Shown: positions 13,937 through 14,636 of the stretch, piece after piece
Layout: each line of letters starts with the position of its first letter
Numbering within the stretch: the stretch's first letter is position 1
Assembly (NCBI GenBank): GCA_014378125.1
Contig: JACMOG010000089.1
Coordinates: forward strand, 1 to 14,636
DNA: 14,636 bases
From: Vitreoscilla sp.
Lineage (GTDB): Bacteria; Pseudomonadota; Gammaproteobacteria; Burkholderiales; Burkholderiaceae
Direction of reading: 5' to 3'
Program-made: the position numbers and the translations under genes
Notes under the pieces: generated by a model
The model's input: the letters and a program-made list of their open reading frames with translations, nothing else
The model's database searches: none
Told to the model about the DNA's origin: nothing

Positions 13937-14636
13937 GTGAGTGAAATCAGTCGTGTCGCGCTGTTTGGCAAGCTCAATCCGGTCGCATACAAGGGAATCG
14001 AGGGAGCAACCGTCTTCTGCAAGCTGCGGGGCAATCCGTACGTTGAGCTGGTGCACTGGCTGCATCAGCTGATCCAGGCCAGCGATTCCGACCTGCATCG
14101 CATCTTCAAGCACTACTCGCTCGACGCCTCGCGCCTGGCCAGCGACATCACCACGTCGCTCGATGCGTTGCCGCGCGGCGCCACGGCCATCTCCGACTTC
14201 TCGCCCACGATCGAGAAGATGGTGCAGGAAGGCTGGCTGTACGGCACGCTGCAGTTCGGCGAGAGCGCCGTGCGCACCGGCCTGCTCATCGTCGGCGCCG
14301 TCAAGACGCAGACCCTGCGCAACGCGCTGTACGCCATCTCCGGCGAGTTCCGCAAGATCAAGCCGGACGACCTGTTCGAAGACTTCGCCAAGATCGTCAA
14401 CGGCTCGCCCGAAGACACGCTGGCGGCCCGCGACGGCTCCAACGTCGGCGGCGGCGCGGCGCCTGGCGAAGCCAGCGGCGCGATCGCCCCGGCCCAGCTC
14501 GGCAAGCAGGAGGCGCTCAAGAAGTTCACCGTCGACCTCACCGCGCAGGCGCGCAGCGGCAAGATGGATCCCATCGTCGGCCGCGACGACGAGATCCGCC
14601 AGGTGGTCGACATCCTGATGCGCCGCCGCCAGAACA
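13937..14636 (+). CDS. clpV: ClpV (TssH) AAA+ ATPase of the T6SS, 3' partial
   Basis: ClpV is a Clp/Hsp100 AAA+ ATPase that pulls apart contracted TssB-TssC sheath so the subunits can be reused. The frame runs off the window end after 233 complete codons, about a quarter of a normal ClpV of 850-900 aa. The start is GTG at 13937, preceded by TGAGGAG (13925-13931) five bases away. It translates to SEISRVALFGKLNP, then YKGIEGATVFCKLRGNPYVE, the standard ClpV opening. The Clp N-domain spans residues 1 to about 155, including LDALPRGATAISDFSPTIEK and GWLYGTLQFGESAVRTGLL. A glycine/alanine-rich linker (about 160-180) leads into the first AAA+ domain at LKKFTVDLTAQARSGKMDPI. The Walker A motif would follow just outside the window. 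The first 40 or so codons use many more A/T-ending codons than the rest. A separate promoter may lie upstream. Confidence 0.96.
   Translation, partial: MSEISRVALFGKLNPVAYKGIEGATVFCKLRGNPYVELVHWLHQLIQASDSDLHRIFKHYSLDASRLASDITTSLDALPRGATAISDFSPTIEKMVQEGWLYGTLQFGESAVRTGLLIVGAVKTQTLRNALYAISGEFRKIKPDDLFEDFAKIVNGSPEDTLAARDGSNVGGGAAPGEASGAIAPAQLGKQEALKKFTVDLTAQARSGKMDPIVGRDDEIRQVVDILMRRRQN

Noticed and set aside
13924..13944. Six-codon open frame ATG-AGG-AGT-CAC-CGT-GAG-TGA overlapping the clpV start
   Set aside because: Its ATG lies within the Shine-Dalgarno region of clpV and has no ribosome site of its own. Most likely chance.
1..14636. A novel defence system, CRISPR array, prophage or mobile element
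   Set aside because: Every long stretch is covered by a known T6SS gene. I saw no direct-repeat arrays, transposase, integrase or terminal inverted repeats. The phage-like proteins (sheath, tube, gp25) are the T6SS tail itself, as shown by TssL, TssM, TssF, TssG and ClpV.

Overview
This window is the core of a type VI secretion system (T6SS) locus from a high-GC proteobacterium. All thirteen recognisable genes are on the + strand, and each is a T6SS structural or accessory gene. Base composition is roughly two-thirds G+C with strongly GC-biased third codon positions. That bias explains the many long open frames on the opposite strand and in shifted frames. From memory, the proteins resemble those of beta-/gammaproteobacteria with a Pseudomonas aeruginosa H1-type system. 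A Burkholderiales origin (Comamonadaceae-like) is my best guess, but the sequence alone does not settle it.

Layout. Block 1 (1-5378) holds the 3' part of tssL with a C-terminal OmpA-like peptidoglycan-binding domain, full-length tssM, and tagF. A 155-bp gap (5379-5533) probably carries the promoter for block 2. Block 2 (5534-13836) runs tssA, tssB, tssC, hcp, tagJ, tssE, tssF, tssG. Spacers are short, except for two structured ones around hcp. Block 3 starts after a 100-bp lower-GC gap with a candidate promoter and is the first 233 codons of clpV (tssH), cut by the window end. No gap between genes exceeds 155 bp. I see no RNA gene, insertion sequence, CRISPR array or attachment site.

How the parts work together. 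TssL and TssM form the inner-membrane complex, and the OmpA-like domain of TssL anchors it to the cell wall. TssE, TssF and TssG are baseplate wedge proteins. TssA coordinates baseplate docking and tail growth. Hcp stacks into the inner tube, and TssB/TssC form the contractile sheath around it. After firing, ClpV disassembles the contracted sheath, with TagJ probably bridging sheath and ClpV. TagF is a post-translational repressor. TssJ, TssK, VgrG (TssI), PAAR and effector/immunity genes are not in the window and presumably lie outside it.

Novelty. This is a well-known machine in a conventional arrangement, and I do not see an undescribed system. The points most worth a second look are non-coding: hairpins flanking hcp, an intrinsic terminator inside the operon after hcp, and a candidate separate promoter for clpV. 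The roughly 60-residue N-terminal extension of TssG is also worth checking.
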